This document shows, one piece after another, positions 10,334 to 20,034 of a stretch of 64,000 nt of DNA. The position numbers were made by a program, and so were the translations under genes. The notes below the pieces were generated by a model. That model saw nothing but the letters and a program-made list of their open reading frames with translations, was not told the DNA's origin and ran no database searches. The stretch spans positions 248,001-312,000 of the forward strand of contig BCGQ01000008.1 of the NCBI GenBank assembly GCA_001599355.1. Direction: 5' to 3'. Positions within the stretch are counted from its first letter, which is position 1. Every line of letters begins with the position of its first letter. This DNA comes from Nakazawaea peltata. Its lineage: Eukaryota; Ascomycota; Pichiomycetes; Alaninales; Pachysolenaceae.

Positions 10334-10470
10334 GCTCGCCCATCTTCAACAATATCTCATCAGCCATTACTCTTACATTTTTTTACATGCTAGTTCTGTC
10401 TAGTAGGGGTGATCAAAAGCCCTTTCTTTTATATTAGTGTTTTATTTTTTCACCACTATTTAATAAATAT

Positions 10471-12087
10471 TTAGTTATGTCTATCAATGTGTTGTAGATT
10501 TGATTGTTTTGATGCTTGGAGGGGATCTTCGTATGGAGGGGTTGTTGTTTTATCTTTGGCTGGGTTGTTGGTGTCGGTTGGCTGGGCTTTCTTTGGTTCT
10601 GTGGCCTGAGCTTTCTTTGGATCTGTAGCCTCGGCTTTATTTTCCTGTGCTGGTTGCATTTCCTTGGTTTCTTCAATTTCAGGTTGATCTGGCTCCTCAA
10701 ACTCATCCAATCTCAACTCATCATGTATTACCTCCTTCTGTTGCTCATTTTCTTCCTTAATCAACTCATCTTGCTCCTTCAATACACTCAATTTCAACTT
10801 ATTATCCAGTTTTTCAATCTCCAGTTTCGTCACATTATAAACCTCATCTGGAATCGAACTCAATACTGCCAATAACAGATCATAGTAAGAATCCAAATTG
10901 TCCAGATGCTCTCCATACGTGAAAGTAGACGATAAAATAAGTAACACACTAGGCACTTTTTGACGTAATCTCAATTCTAACCAAATCTTCATATCATCAC
11001 GTAAACGCAGAGGAGAAGCTCCATAGGTCTTGATACCTCTAGATGCACACAGAGATTGTAACTCAGATAAGGATAAAGATTCGACACCCTCGTAATCGAT
11101 CAGCTTGTCGTCCTTCATCAATTGTAATAAACGATAACGAATTTGATAACGTAACATTGGATCGGTACCGAAAGGTCTCAAATTCATATAACGGGTCATC
11201 AGAATTAACTGGGGTCTACTTAAATTATCAAGTACCTGGTCATTTTTGAAGAAACGCAGGACTGTAAGGATTTGTTCACGAGTTGGTCGAGATGAACTTG
11301 GGTCAGAGTTATTATGGTGGTGGATTTTTTGGAAGAAATCGATAAAATCTCTCTTTTCTTCATCGGATATCTTTCTGGAGATAGCCAATCCGGTCTCAAG
11401 AACAGTCTTTTGAATAAATTCTGAACTCTTGCTTCTGGTATTTTGAAGTTTTTGTTTCTTCTTCAGCTTGTCCAGACTTGACTCGTATGTGGAAGGTAAT
11501 AAGTTAGGGAAGATCTTTAATACCACTGGTAATAATAATTCCAGGAATGGAATCAAGACGAACAGCAGGAACGGAATCAACCGTAACATATCTTGTAATG
11601 TACGGGATAATTGCAGACTTTCACGACGGGTCAATTCATAACCAGCCGTCATCTTTAAAAGCAATTTGAAACTCACTTTGATCTCATAACCAAGCAATTT
11701 CGTACCGTCTTTGTAATGGTGAAACTCATGCACTATTTTCTCCCAGAGGGTTTTCTTTGGTTCAACTTGAGAAGTCGTCAGCGGCACCGTTGTTGGAGCG
11801 GTACCAGCGGTAACGTTTGAAGAGGTGGGTTGGTCAATCGATGGCTCTTTGTCGGTTTTGGATTTCGCATTGGACTCCTGAACTTTAGCCCAACGTAATG
11901 GAGTCCCACTAATTGTTCTGATCGAATTAACAGGTGTTATGTCTCTGGTAACCGCTGGTGATGTCACCCCCTGTATAAATCCGGAGGCAAATGTCAAGGC
12001 AGTTGGACGGCTCAAAGTAGAAGTACCTGTGATAATACTTCTAACAGTGACACCGGTCAAATTAGTTCGGTTTCTTGCTACGATCAT
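10471..12087 (-). CDS. MDM38: LETM1-family mitochondrial inner-membrane protein
   Basis: A 538-residue LETM1 protein of the inner mitochondrial membrane, involved in K+/H+ exchange and in binding mitoribosomes for membrane insertion. The N-terminal about 70 residues are Ser/Thr/Arg-rich with few acids, consistent with a targeting sequence. The LETM1 core includes LTRRE, RLIPF, the hydrophobic segment and KIFPNLLPSTYES. A ribosome-binding-like domain follows, then a Lys/Glu/Pro/Thr-rich tail with repeated (D/E)PKKAQ(A/P)T motifs. Tandem CTG codons at 11563-11568 lie in IPF-x-x-FVLIPF, where Ala/Ser-like residues are usual, fitting CUG as Ala. It resembles Mdm38/Ylh47; a single copy is expected in non-WGD yeasts. 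The ATG at 12087 starts the presequence. Confidence 0.9.
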   Translation of the reverse strand: MIVARNRTNLTGVTVRSIITGTSTLSRPTALTFASGFIQGVTSPAVTRDITPVNSIRTISGTPLRWAKVQESNAKSKTDKEPSIDQPTSSNVTAGTAPTTVPLTTSQVEPKKTLWEKIVHEFHHYKDGTKLLGYEIKVSFKLLLKMTAGYELTRRESLQLSRTLQDMLRLIPFLLFVLIPFLELLLPVVLKIFPNLLPSTYESSLDKLKKKQKLQNTRSKSSEFIQKTVLETGLAISRKISDEEKRDFIDFFQKIHHHNNSDPSSSRPTREQILTVLRFFKNDQVLDNLSRPQLILMTRYMNLRPFGTDPMLRYQIRYRLLQLMKDDKLIDYEGVESLSLSELQSLCASRGIKTYGASPLRLRDDMKIWLELRLRQKVPSVLLILSSTFTYGEHLDNLDSYYDLLLAVLSSIPDEVYNVTKLEIEKLDNKLKLSVLKEQDELIKEENEQQKEVIHDELRLDEFEEPDQPEIEETKEMQPAQENKAEATDPKKAQATEPKKAQPTDTNNPAKDKTTTPPYEDPLQASKQSNLQHIDRHN

Positions 12088-12861
12088 CTTAACAAAACTC
12101 CAACTGTCTGCCCTCTCTAGTAGTTTGACTCGTCTCAGCTCGTGTTAACTATGTGAAAATTTTTTATATGTTGAGTGAGTGAAGGACGAGGGTGAGCGGG
12201 GGGTGTTTTGGGAGGGTGCCAGAAATTTGGATTTGGGTTACTTAAAGAGGAAATAATCCCTTGATATAGTAAGGGAATGACCAAGCTTAAGCGCGGTAAC
12301 GTCATAGCAAAGAGGATGAGGAAGTGGCAGTGATCAGTAGGGAAGGGACACCCAGGGACACAATACGAACCACCCCAAAGTCACAGTGCGAGTATAGTGG
12401 CTCCATTATTCCAGAATTATTAGGGATTTCAAGCTCAATAATTACGTTTCCAGAAATTTAAGTTTCCTACTGAGTTCCTTAGGCTCCTACTAAGCTTCTT
12501 ACTAAATTCCCATACTAAATTTCCCTACTAAGTCACCTTACTTTTTCCCACAAGACTCCCTTACTAAATTTCTGTACTGAATTTCCTTGCTGAGTTCCTT
12601 ACTGAATTCCTTACTGAATTTCCTTACTAAATTTCACAAAGAACTCCCTACTAAATTCCTTACTAAATCCCTTACTAAATTCCCTAACGTTTCTCTTTCC
12701 CCTTCTCTCATACAAAAATACTAACAAAAATAGTGAGCCACCAGATCAGATTAGAGGCGATATTTTATCACAGTTAACCGCGGTGTGACAAATCCACTAC
12801 TTAACCAATCCTGTCTATAAAGAATATCACAGGCCGTGATTTGGAATAGATTACCTTCAGG
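12088..12861. other. Divergent spacer MDM38 / DUF1746 gene with degenerate TACTAA repeats
   Basis: No gene is seen. From about 12470 to 12690 the plus strand is a run of degenerate units of the form (C)TTACTAAATTCC spaced about 12-15 bases apart, related in sequence to the 14-bp array at 8503-8614. The rest is the two promoters. Confidence 0.6.
12470..12690. repeat. Degenerate short-unit repeat containing TACTAA/TACTGA
   Basis: At least a dozen imperfect units such as TTACTAAATTCC and TACTGAATTTCC follow one another. They share the TACTAA-plus-pyrimidine pattern of the array before eIF4A, suggesting one repeat family at two loci 4 kb apart. Confidence 0.7.
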
Positions 12862-13713
12862 ATGTCTCTGTTTATGCCGGGTCTGTTCCCAACATCACCT
12901 GTTTCAGAGTCTGGAGCCGGCCGCCATGATCTCAATTCAGATGTGGCGGGGATTATTGTGAATGCTAAACATACTAAGAGACTTCGAAAGATCCGATTTT
13001 CGAAGGATCTTAAAGCACAATGGGATTATTTAGTCACATGTGTTGTATTAGTGATATATTTTTGGGATATGTCTGCGTTGCTCTTAGCTGTACGCTTTGC
13101 TACTATAGTGATGGTGATCCAATTAGAGAGTAAGTTGGATGATTTGTTGATTCTGAATAGAGATACTCTTCTGCTTACTCAGGAAGAAATAGAGGCTCGT
13201 GAGTCGTTGACTACTCTTGCCGAACGAATGAAATCGGTTTATTTGAATCAATCGAAACTGCTTGTTTTTTTGATGGGGGTCGCAAGTATATGTTTACATG
13301 TGTTGAATGATATGGCACAAACTGGATCACCTGAAGATTGGCATCATGGCTGGATTTTTGTAGATTTAATTGGAGAATCCGCCAAAAAGCCTTTGTATTT
13401 ACTTATTATTGGAGATTTAATTGTGCTATTAGGATTACTTATCTTAATAGATTGCAGAGGAGGGCAAGATATGGGGCTGGAACCAGAAACTCAATACCCT
13501 ACAGATGAAGAACTTTCTCAAGATTTAGAAGATGGCATGTCAGGTTCTTTGACAGTACAAGAATTCAAGTTGATGCCGTCATTACTTACCGATGATGTTC
13601 TGTCGATTTGGAAACGGTTGAGTAAGATGGCAGCATCGGTATCTAAATACGACGAGACAATGAGGAATGGTCATACATTGAATGAAGGCATGTATAGTTA
13701 CGGAACTGTTTAA
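12862..13713 (+). CDS. DUF1746 membrane protein, possible Dsc-complex subunit
   Basis: A 283-residue protein with a polar N terminus, a hydrophobic pair near residues 56-90, a third segment near 135-150 and a fourth near 173-195, then an acidic cytosolic-like tail. The block GWIFVDLIGES followed by a hydrophobic LIIGDLIVLL stretch and the FWDMSALLLAVR segment match the pattern I recall for DUF1746, the family of S. pombe Dsc4 and probably S. cerevisiae Vld1/Gld1. Those are membrane anchors of the Golgi/vacuole Dsc E3 ubiquitin ligase. The family assignment is from memory of the motif and is moderate; the specific Dsc role is inference. ATG at 12862 is the first in frame. Confidence 0.5.
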   Translation: MSLFMPGLFPTSPVSESGAGRHDLNSDVAGIIVNAKHTKRLRKIRFSKDLKAQWDYLVTCVVLVIYFWDMSALLLAVRFATIVMVIQLESKLDDLLILNRDTLLLTQEEIEARESLTTLAERMKSVYLNQSKLLVFLMGVASICLHVLNDMAQTGSPEDWHHGWIFVDLIGESAKKPLYLLIIGDLIVLLGLLILIDCRGGQDMGLEPETQYPTDEELSQDLEDGMSGSLTVQEFKLMPSLLTDDVLSIWKRLSKMAASVSKYDETMRNGHTLNEGMYSYGTV

Positions 13714-13763
13714 TAAAGATTAATTGGCGTCCGGTACGCTGGAAGATAATGCTATAGTAGATT

Positions 13764-13839
13764 ATTGGTGTAATGATGTAAGAGAGAGCTCTTATGATAT
13801 GATTTGGTGTTATGATGTAAGAGAGAGCTCTGTCATATG
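13764..13839. repeat. 38-bp tandem duplication
   Basis: Copies at 13764-13801 and 13802-13839 share GATGTAAGAGAGAGCTCT and flanking ATGATTTGG-like ends. The palindrome AGAGCTCT is conserved in both. It lies just downstream of the DUF1746 gene. Confidence 0.8.
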
Positions 13840-14261
13840 ATTTGGGGAGGAAGTTGAAGAAAAGTTCTAGACTTTTTCGGAGATGCGCACAAGAGATCAA
13901 ACATAGAAGGAATTTGCGGAGAGTTCTACGGAAGGGGGAGGAATAGATTGCAAGCCACTATATTTAGAGGAATTGTTGTTGGGTTGTATACCGGAATGAG
14001 GTCCAGAATATTCTGTCGAATAAGCTTAAGTCTGGTCACGTAAGTCTGGCCACTTAAATCCTGGCCACTTAAGCCCTCAAGATCTCTAGAAAAAATAGCC
14101 TACGTTTTATTTTTATTTTGTTAGACTTTTCTGTAGCGTGCGTCTTCTCCGAAAGGCACAGAGATAAAAGCTTGGCTCTAAGCGCAAAATGGGGGCAATG
14201 CGAGGGGGAGCATTGAGCTAGTAGAGCATAGCAGTGAGCATAGCAGTGGACTATAGCAGTG

Positions 14262-14333
14262 GAGCAGACTAGACTAGACTAGACTATAGCAGAGTAGAGT
14301 AGAGTAGAGTAGAGTAGAGTAGAGTAGAGTGAG
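14262..14333. repeat. (AGACT)n / (GTAGA)n microsatellites
   Basis: About four AGACT units are followed by about eight GTAGA units, in the promoter side of the SLM-type gene. Confidence 0.85.
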
Positions 14334-14543
14334 AGTAGTGTAGTTCGTAGTCTTAGTTTCACCTCAATCCTCAACTTTCCCTCTTTCTTCCCCCCTCTGC
14401 GCTACTATGACGCAATACTACCGGACCCAGATTTTTGCTGCAGTAGTTTAAAAATATAAAAATAAAGACACATCGGCGGCTCCACCCAAATTCAATATCG
14501 ATCCACCTTGATTCAACAAAACCATCACTTGAATGTATTGACA

Positions 14544-17081
14544 ATGAATCATAAGAAATCCGGGTCCATCTCCGATCTGTTGTCATATTTGAACCACCAT
14601 AAACCGAGCCTTCGATCTGGTGATAATCAAAGGGCGTCAAGACCTACATCTAGAGCATCGTCTAGAGCCAGTTCGAGAGCAACGTCACCAATGGGCGCAC
14701 CTGTGTCAGGACTTCAATCTCATTCGGCTAATTCCTCATCCTCGACTCTTTCACAGTCTTATTTCGGGAATGCGGCGCTTAAATTCGATGTCTCCGATGA
14801 TAGTTCAGCTGATGAATTGGAGTATCTCGGGTCGGAATCACAACCGGAACCAGATCTGCATCTCCGTATCATATTACCAGCACTGGATGCGAGATCTCCA
14901 TACCATATTTCATTGCCTTATCAAACTACCCAGCCTACTGAAGAATTGAGTAAAAGATTTGCCGTATGGAAGAAGATAATCAAACAGTTGATCTTCTATT
15001 TCAAAGAGCTTGCTATGCTTCGTCAACACTACTACCAATTGAATGTCCATATGTTACAGAATGTGCAGTTTTTATCCATGAATAATAAGAATAACCCAAA
15101 GAGAGGAGGTAATACGTTGACACCTGGGTCTATCTCCTCACAGACCCAGGGTTCGGGATCAGGATCGAAGCCAAGTACACCAACTGAAGGGGCCGAGCCA
15201 GCTTCAGATGATATATTTTTTGGTACTTCTCAAGATAAGTTCATCAATTCTTCCTTCCTTCCCACCTCATCCAAGTCTGTTCAAGGTTTACCTACTACAC
15301 TTTACAATTACCATAAATCTTTGGCCGATAGAGAGCTCCAAACATACAATGAACTTGCTCTTAAGATAATCCCAAGGTTGGAGAATTTGAAGAAGTCGCT
15401 CAATTTCAAGATCAAGGAGATCATGGGGTTGAAAAATGATTTCAAATTCAATGCTTTAAGACTGGAAGTAGCTAGGACCGGTCAACTCCTCAACACCTAC
15501 ATAAATGCAGTTGAATATCTCGAACGTGGTTATGTTGAGGAGCCAAAGACATTGGCAGAAGGTGATACAGGCAAGAAATTCAAAGTGGTGGGTAAATTGG
15601 ACCCTTACTTACTTAAAATCCAATTAGATCTCCAATTAAAAAGACAATTACTTGAGGAAAACTACTTAAAAGAACTGTTCAACAATTTACAAGGATCAGC
15701 TTTAGAACTCGAGAAGATTATTTATAAAGAACTTCAGACTCTGATGAGCAAATTCAGTAATTTGATCAGTCTGGAACTTAATCTGGTGAAGACTTCATTG
15801 ATAGATGATTTGAATAACAATTTCCTCGTCCAAGATCAAACCATTGATTGGAATTATTATATGAATAACGATAAGGGAAAGCATTTCTTGAATACGGAAC
15901 TGAAACGGAAATTCCGTAAACTCAGTGACGTTGTATATCCTTACCAACGTAAATTGATCAGTACACCTCTTCGTTCAGGGTATATGAACAAGAAGAACAA
16001 GGTCACCAAGACTTATACACGGTTTTTCTATGTGTTATCGAGCAATTATCTTCATGAATTCAAGACTCCTGATAGACAGAAAGAACAGAGTCCTCAACTG
16101 TCTCTTAATCTTAATAAGTGTCATGTCGTAGAGCATACTGATAACAAGATGATCATCCAGTATAACAGTAAAGACAAGGGTAAAATGACATATGTTTTAA
16201 AGTGCCAGGACACCAAAGAACTGAGTAAATGGGTGAACGATTTACGGGAGTTGACTTCATTTGAAAATGTAGTAGAAAGAAACCGATACTTGGACCAAAA
16301 GTGGGGACAACGTTTACGAGTTGGTGGACAGGCTTCTGCTGCTACGTCTATTTCCGAAAACAGTTCACATTCCGGGTCTTCTGGCCATTCATCTGGATCG
16401 TCATCTTCTTCTGCTGCAAAGAATGTGCCATTCCATTCGAAATCACCATCTCTGTCTTCATTATCCAAGCTTATCATGACACCGGCAATGGTGAATAATG
16501 GAGCCAGTCCACTGGAATCCAATAGCTCTGGAACTAGCACCAGTGCGGCTTCTACTCCAAGCACAATAGTTCCATCAGGAACGACTGGTTCATCTTCCCA
16601 AAAATTAACAGAGAGCCAGCTTCATGGCATGTTCAATGCGGCCTTGAATTTGTCCAGTGCTAACTTGGTGCCTCTGATCAACATCACCGATCATTCTCCT
16701 GATTCAAGTGGAGACGTCAAGCATCCTCAACCTAAGGGAAATGCTCCTGTAGATTATTTCAGTATCCAGCCGGTCACTGGGTCCGGATCGAGCCCTGCAT
16801 CCGGAAGGGATTCTCCTCGCGCAGCAGGAAGAGAATCCCCGCGCACTTCAGGCAGAGAATCTCCCCGCAACAGTGGTCGTGAATCGCCAAAAACCGGCGG
16901 TGCGTCAATAACTCCAGGATCCGGACGTATGCTGAGACACCAATTCAAGTTGAACTTGCCTTCTTCCAATTTGAACGAGTTGATGATCAACGAGATGAGT
17001 AACTCGAATCTTAGAACCCCTGGTGAGTTACCTACCACCTCAATTGGAGATTTTATTAATAATTTACAAAATAATAGATGA
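14544..17081 (+). CDS. SLM1/SLM2-type PH-domain protein (TORC2 effector)
   Basis: An 845-residue protein from the first ATG at 14544 (upstream in-frame codons lack an ATG). Slm proteins bind PI(4,5)P2 at eisosomes/plasma membrane and relay TORC2 and calcineurin signals. The order is a Ser/Arg-rich N terminus with SRASSRASSRA, a helical BAR-like region at about residues 130-460, a PH domain at about 477-575 (RSGYMNKKNKVTKTYTRFFYVL through KWVNDLREL), then a long disordered Ser-rich tail. The tail has four GRESPR-type repeats near 752-785 that look like SP phosphosites. PVDYFSIQ near residue 735 could be a calcineurin docking motif like the PxIxIT-type motif of Slm1/2, but this is a guess. S. 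cerevisiae has two paralogues; which is closer is not decided. Confidence 0.8.
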   Translation: MNHKKSGSISDLLSYLNHHKPSLRSGDNQRASRPTSRASSRASSRATSPMGAPVSGLQSHSANSSSSTLSQSYFGNAALKFDVSDDSSADELEYLGSESQPEPDLHLRIILPALDARSPYHISLPYQTTQPTEELSKRFAVWKKIIKQLIFYFKELAMLRQHYYQLNVHMLQNVQFLSMNNKNNPKRGGNTLTPGSISSQTQGSGSGSKPSTPTEGAEPASDDIFFGTSQDKFINSSFLPTSSKSVQGLPTTLYNYHKSLADRELQTYNELALKIIPRLENLKKSLNFKIKEIMGLKNDFKFNALRLEVARTGQLLNTYINAVEYLERGYVEEPKTLAEGDTGKKFKVVGKLDPYLLKIQLDLQLKRQLLEENYLKELFNNLQGSALELEKIIYKELQTLMSKFSNLISLELNLVKTSLIDDLNNNFLVQDQTIDWNYYMNNDKGKHFLNTELKRKFRKLSDVVYPYQRKLISTPLRSGYMNKKNKVTKTYTRFFYVLSSNYLHEFKTPDRQKEQSPQLSLNLNKCHVVEHTDNKMIIQYNSKDKGKMTYVLKCQDTKELSKWVNDLRELTSFENVVERNRYLDQKWGQRLRVGGQASAATSISENSSHSGSSGHSSGSSSSSAAKNVPFHSKSPSLSSLSKLIMTPAMVNNGASPLESNSSGTSTSAASTPSTIVPSGTTGSSSQKLTESQLHGMFNAALNLSSANLVPLINITDHSPDSSGDVKHPQPKGNAPVDYFSIQPVTGSGSSPASGRDSPRAAGRESPRTSGRESPRNSGRESPKTGGASITPGSGRMLRHQFKLNLPSSNLNELMINEMSNSNLRTPGELPTTSIGDFINNLQNNR

Positions 17082-17138
17082 TTTATATTAATATATTTGG
17101 TGATAAAAGCATGTATTTAAAGTCGATTATGTAGGAGC

Positions 17139-17624
17139 TCATTTGGATGAGACACCGGTGGATCCGAAACCTCCAGCACCTCTAGAAGTTTCATCCAATT
17201 CCAGTTCGGTGATCTCAACAATCTCCGATAACATGATTTTCTCTAAGACCAATTGAGCAATTCTGTCACCTTTGGAAATTTCGAAATCTTTGTCAGCGTG
17301 GTTGAATAAAACGACCTTGACCTCACCACGGTAATCGGCATCGATAACACCGGCTCCAGTGGAGATTCCATGCTTGACCAGTAAACCAGATCTAGGCAGG
17401 ACTCTTCCGTAGGTTCCTTCTGGAACGATGATGGTCAAGTCGGTGCCGATCAATCCTTGTCCCTTCAGTGGGATCTTACCTGCCTCACTCAGGTACAAAT
17501 CGTAACCAGCACTTAAAGGAGAACCTCTAGTTGGGATGGTAGCGTTGGCAGAGCGTTTCAAGACGCGGAGAGGTGGGAAAGATGAGATCTTGGCTTTCTT
17601 CATTGGGGCTTCTTCTGCTGTCAT
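17139..17624 (-). CDS. DUT1: dUTP pyrophosphatase
   Basis: A 161-residue trimeric dUTPase that hydrolyses dUTP to dUMP and pyrophosphate, keeping uracil out of DNA and feeding thymidylate synthesis. All five motifs are present: [40 protein letters not shown] and the C-terminal Phe lid [10 protein letters not shown]. The first ATG in frame is at 17624; codons upstream of it are open but lack an ATG. The promoter carries MCB/SCB-like cell-cycle sites. It lies near MED22, TRS20 and MTC4, as in S. cerevisiae (DUT1-SRB6-TRS20-MTC4 on chromosome II). Confidence 0.96.
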   Translation of the reverse strand: MTAEEAPMKKAKISSFPPLRVLKRSANATIPTRGSPLSAGYDLYLSEAGKIPLKGQGLIGTDLTIIVPEGTYGRVLPRSGLLVKHGISTGAGVIDADYRGEVKVVLFNHADKDFEISKGDRIAQLVLEKIMLSEIVEITELELDETSRGAGGFGSTGVSSK

Positions 17625-18288
17625 ATTTTTTATCTTAGTCGACAATTCAATCGAGTCTGCTCTGTAACCCCTTTAGAAATTGATCTTACTAAAAATTGAG
17701 GTGAATTTTTCTTCGTACGCGCGAAAAATGGCAGGCGATGCGACACGCGTTTTTTTGTTATGGTTATTTATCATGGTAGTGTATTTGTGTCTAATATCCC
17801 AATCGGGAACACAAGGATGTGGCTCCTCAGTTTTTACGGTGAAAGTATTATTAGTCCGGCTTACTTCAGTTTTAGTCATGGTGCAACATGACAGGTGCGG
17901 AGTCTGACTGAAGTGCTGCGGCACTTTCAGTGTTCCCAGTGTTTCCAGTACCTTCTATTAACCGCCGCACTCCCACTCAAATTCTTCTTAGTAAGCCTTG
18001 CCGGCCAGATCCTCCTCATCTCATTACTCATCACTTAGTAACGGGGATAAATTTCCCTAATTTGTAATTCTCGGCATTTGATTTCCTCCCTCAACTGTGC
18101 AATCTCCGCTTGATGGGGGAGCATGCATCGCATATATAAGCGATGAAAAACCCGCCGGGAATCTCATTTGAAGCCATCTCGAATTTACAGAAGCTCAAGT
18201 TGGGTGCTATAAAGGCCATTATACGGAAGTAGACGTTAGTTTCAAGTTAGTTAACTCATTAAAGCCCAAATTATCAATTTTCAAACCT
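17625..18288. other. Divergent promoter DUT1 / DHA2 transporter
   Basis: No gene is seen; the short frame at 17680-17907 is not supported. The stretch holds the DUT1 MCB sites and a TATA element (TATATAAG) at 18133-18140, about 150 bp before the transporter ATG. Confidence 0.5.
17717..17750. promoter_or_regulatory. MCB/SCB-like G1/S elements of DUT1
   Basis: ACGCGT (17745-17750) is a perfect MluI cell-cycle box. ACGCGC (17717-17722) overlaps CGCGAAA (17720-17726), an SCB-like core. They lie about 95-126 bp upstream of the DUT1 ATG, the arrangement expected for an MBF-regulated DNA-synthesis gene. Confidence 0.65.
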
Positions 18289-19983
18289 ATGGCTTCGGAG
18301 AAGTTTTCGGAATCGGAAGCTCAAGATGCGGCTGTAGACCTCAGCCAAGCAAATATGGAACATACTGTTAGCTCCGAAAAGGCTAGTAATGATGTAGCAA
18401 ATTTGACAAATAGTGGAGCAGACGTGCCTGCTGTACCATCAGATGAGGAGAACAGAATAGAACCTGGCAGTAACGAGCTTGACTCGGATGATTGTGAAGA
18501 TGACGACGATGAGCACGGAATGAAACGTCCTCCGGAATTTCATTCCAACATTCAAGAGCTGCTTGCCATTATTTGTTACACTATGGCAGTAAGTGCTCTG
18601 ACCATTTCCACCGGATTCGCCATGTTAAGTGTCTCGGAGGTTGGTAAAGACTTCAATGTAATTGGTGGTAGTCTTACCTGGGCTGTTGGAGGAATCGGTC
18701 TTGGATTTGGATCATTTATATTGATCATGGGGGGTGTTAGTGATGCTTTTGGGCGTAAAAAATCGATATTGGGCCTGTTTATCCTGTTCAGTATCTTGAA
18801 CTTGATTTGTGGGTTCTTGAAGAATTTCATCCTGCTTTGTATTGTCAGGGCTCTTATAGGAGTATTTGTTTCTCTGGCTACTCCATCGCTGGCTGGAAGT
18901 ATCGGTGTTATTTACAAGCCAGGACAACGTAAGAACAGACTGCTTGCTGCCTTTTCAGCTGGTGCTCCATTAGGAATGGTTGCTGGATTAATTATTGGAG
19001 GTGTTCTGACTGAGGCTCTTAGTTGGAGACTGTGTCATTGGTTTGTTCTGATCGTTTATCTGTTCTTAACTCCAATGGTGTACATTACTCTGCCTCCTGA
19101 CCCTCCATTGGACAAAGCTCGTTGCTGGAAATTGTTCAAGGGGTTGGATTTCATGGGTCTGTTTATCTCTTTGGCAGGTTTCACCTTGTTTTGTTTCGCT
19201 TTAACCCAAGTAGATGCTACTTCTGATGGTTGGAAAACTCCGTACATCTTGGTCACCTTCATTCTTGGATTCTTCTTGATCGTTGGTCTTGCCTTCTATG
19301 AACTGTATGTTCCTAAGAACCCTATCATGCCAATGCAATTGTGGAAAAACCGTAACTTTGCTATTTGTATGTTAATCATGCTGTTATGTTGGATAGATTT
19401 CCAAGGTTGTCTTGTATACTACTCGGTGTTATTCTTTGAAGAAGTAAAAGACTATTCACCACTTCATACCCTGCTGTGTGTCTTAACTATGGGTATTGCA
19501 GGTATCTGTGTCAACATCTTTGCTCTGTTCACCTTACATTTGATCCCAGGTACCATTTTAATGTACGCTCTGACTATTCTGTTCCTGGCTCTGGCCATTC
19601 TTTGGGAGACCATGACAATTGACCGTTCCTACTGGCTTGGTCCCTTCTGGGCTTATATATTATCTGTCGTAGGAGCAGATTTACTGTATAATGTAGCCAA
19701 TATGGTGACGTTGACGTCTGTTGACCGCTCATTACAAAGTACTGCCTCCGGTGTCTTCAATACCGTCATTCAATTAGCCGGAACCATCGGTTTGGGTATT
19801 TCCTCTGCCTTGATTGGAGCCCGTTATAGTCTTTATGGTACCCTGGAGGAAACTTTGTATCCAGAGAGGTTATTAGATGGGTTTAAAAGTGCCTATTGGT
19901 TAGCTTTCGGTTGTGCTTGCCTGGCATTACTCCTTTGTCCTTTCTTAAAGATAGGTGTTCTGGGAAAGAAACCAAGTAACTAG
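18289..19983 (+). CDS. Major facilitator superfamily transporter, DHA2 (14-TM) type
   Basis: A 564-residue MFS permease. About 85 acidic N-terminal residues with an Asp/Glu run precede the membrane domain. The region has the MFS motif-A-like GGVSDAFGRKKS between TM2 and TM3, a SWRLCHWF segment after TM5, and a C-terminal half with DLLYNVANMVTL and SVDRSLQSTASGVFNT that I associate with the ATR1/AMF1 (YOR378W) branch of DHA2 exporters. Members move borate, ammonium or drugs; the substrate here is unknown. Many CTG codons occur in membrane helices, so the real protein has more Ala than the standard translation suggests. It interrupts the DUT1-MTC4 synteny. Confidence 0.82.
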   Translation: MASEKFSESEAQDAAVDLSQANMEHTVSSEKASNDVANLTNSGADVPAVPSDEENRIEPGSNELDSDDCEDDDDEHGMKRPPEFHSNIQELLAIICYTMAVSALTISTGFAMLSVSEVGKDFNVIGGSLTWAVGGIGLGFGSFILIMGGVSDAFGRKKSILGLFILFSILNLICGFLKNFILLCIVRALIGVFVSLATPSLAGSIGVIYKPGQRKNRLLAAFSAGAPLGMVAGLIIGGVLTEALSWRLCHWFVLIVYLFLTPMVYITLPPDPPLDKARCWKLFKGLDFMGLFISLAGFTLFCFALTQVDATSDGWKTPYILVTFILGFFLIVGLAFYELYVPKNPIMPMQLWKNRNFAICMLIMLLCWIDFQGCLVYYSVLFFEEVKDYSPLHTLLCVLTMGIAGICVNIFALFTLHLIPGTILMYALTILFLALAILWETMTIDRSYWLGPFWAYILSVVGADLLYNVANMVTLTSVDRSLQSTASGVFNTVIQLAGTIGLGISSALIGARYSLYGTLEETLYPERLLDGFKSAYWLAFGCACLALLLCPFLKIGVLGKKPSN

Positions 19984-20034
19984 ACCTTAATTTTGCATTT
20001 AATATACATAGTTGATTCTATATAGATGATATTA

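Larger units (their letters stand above)
13714..14543. other. Spacer with several tandem and simple repeats before the SLM gene
   Basis: No gene is seen. It contains a 38-bp tandem duplication (13764-13839), a short TAAGTCTGGCCACT-like repeat around 14028-14075, GAGCATAGCAGT-like units around 14223-14265, an (AGACT)n run and a (GTAGA)n run to about 14333. Confidence 0.6.
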
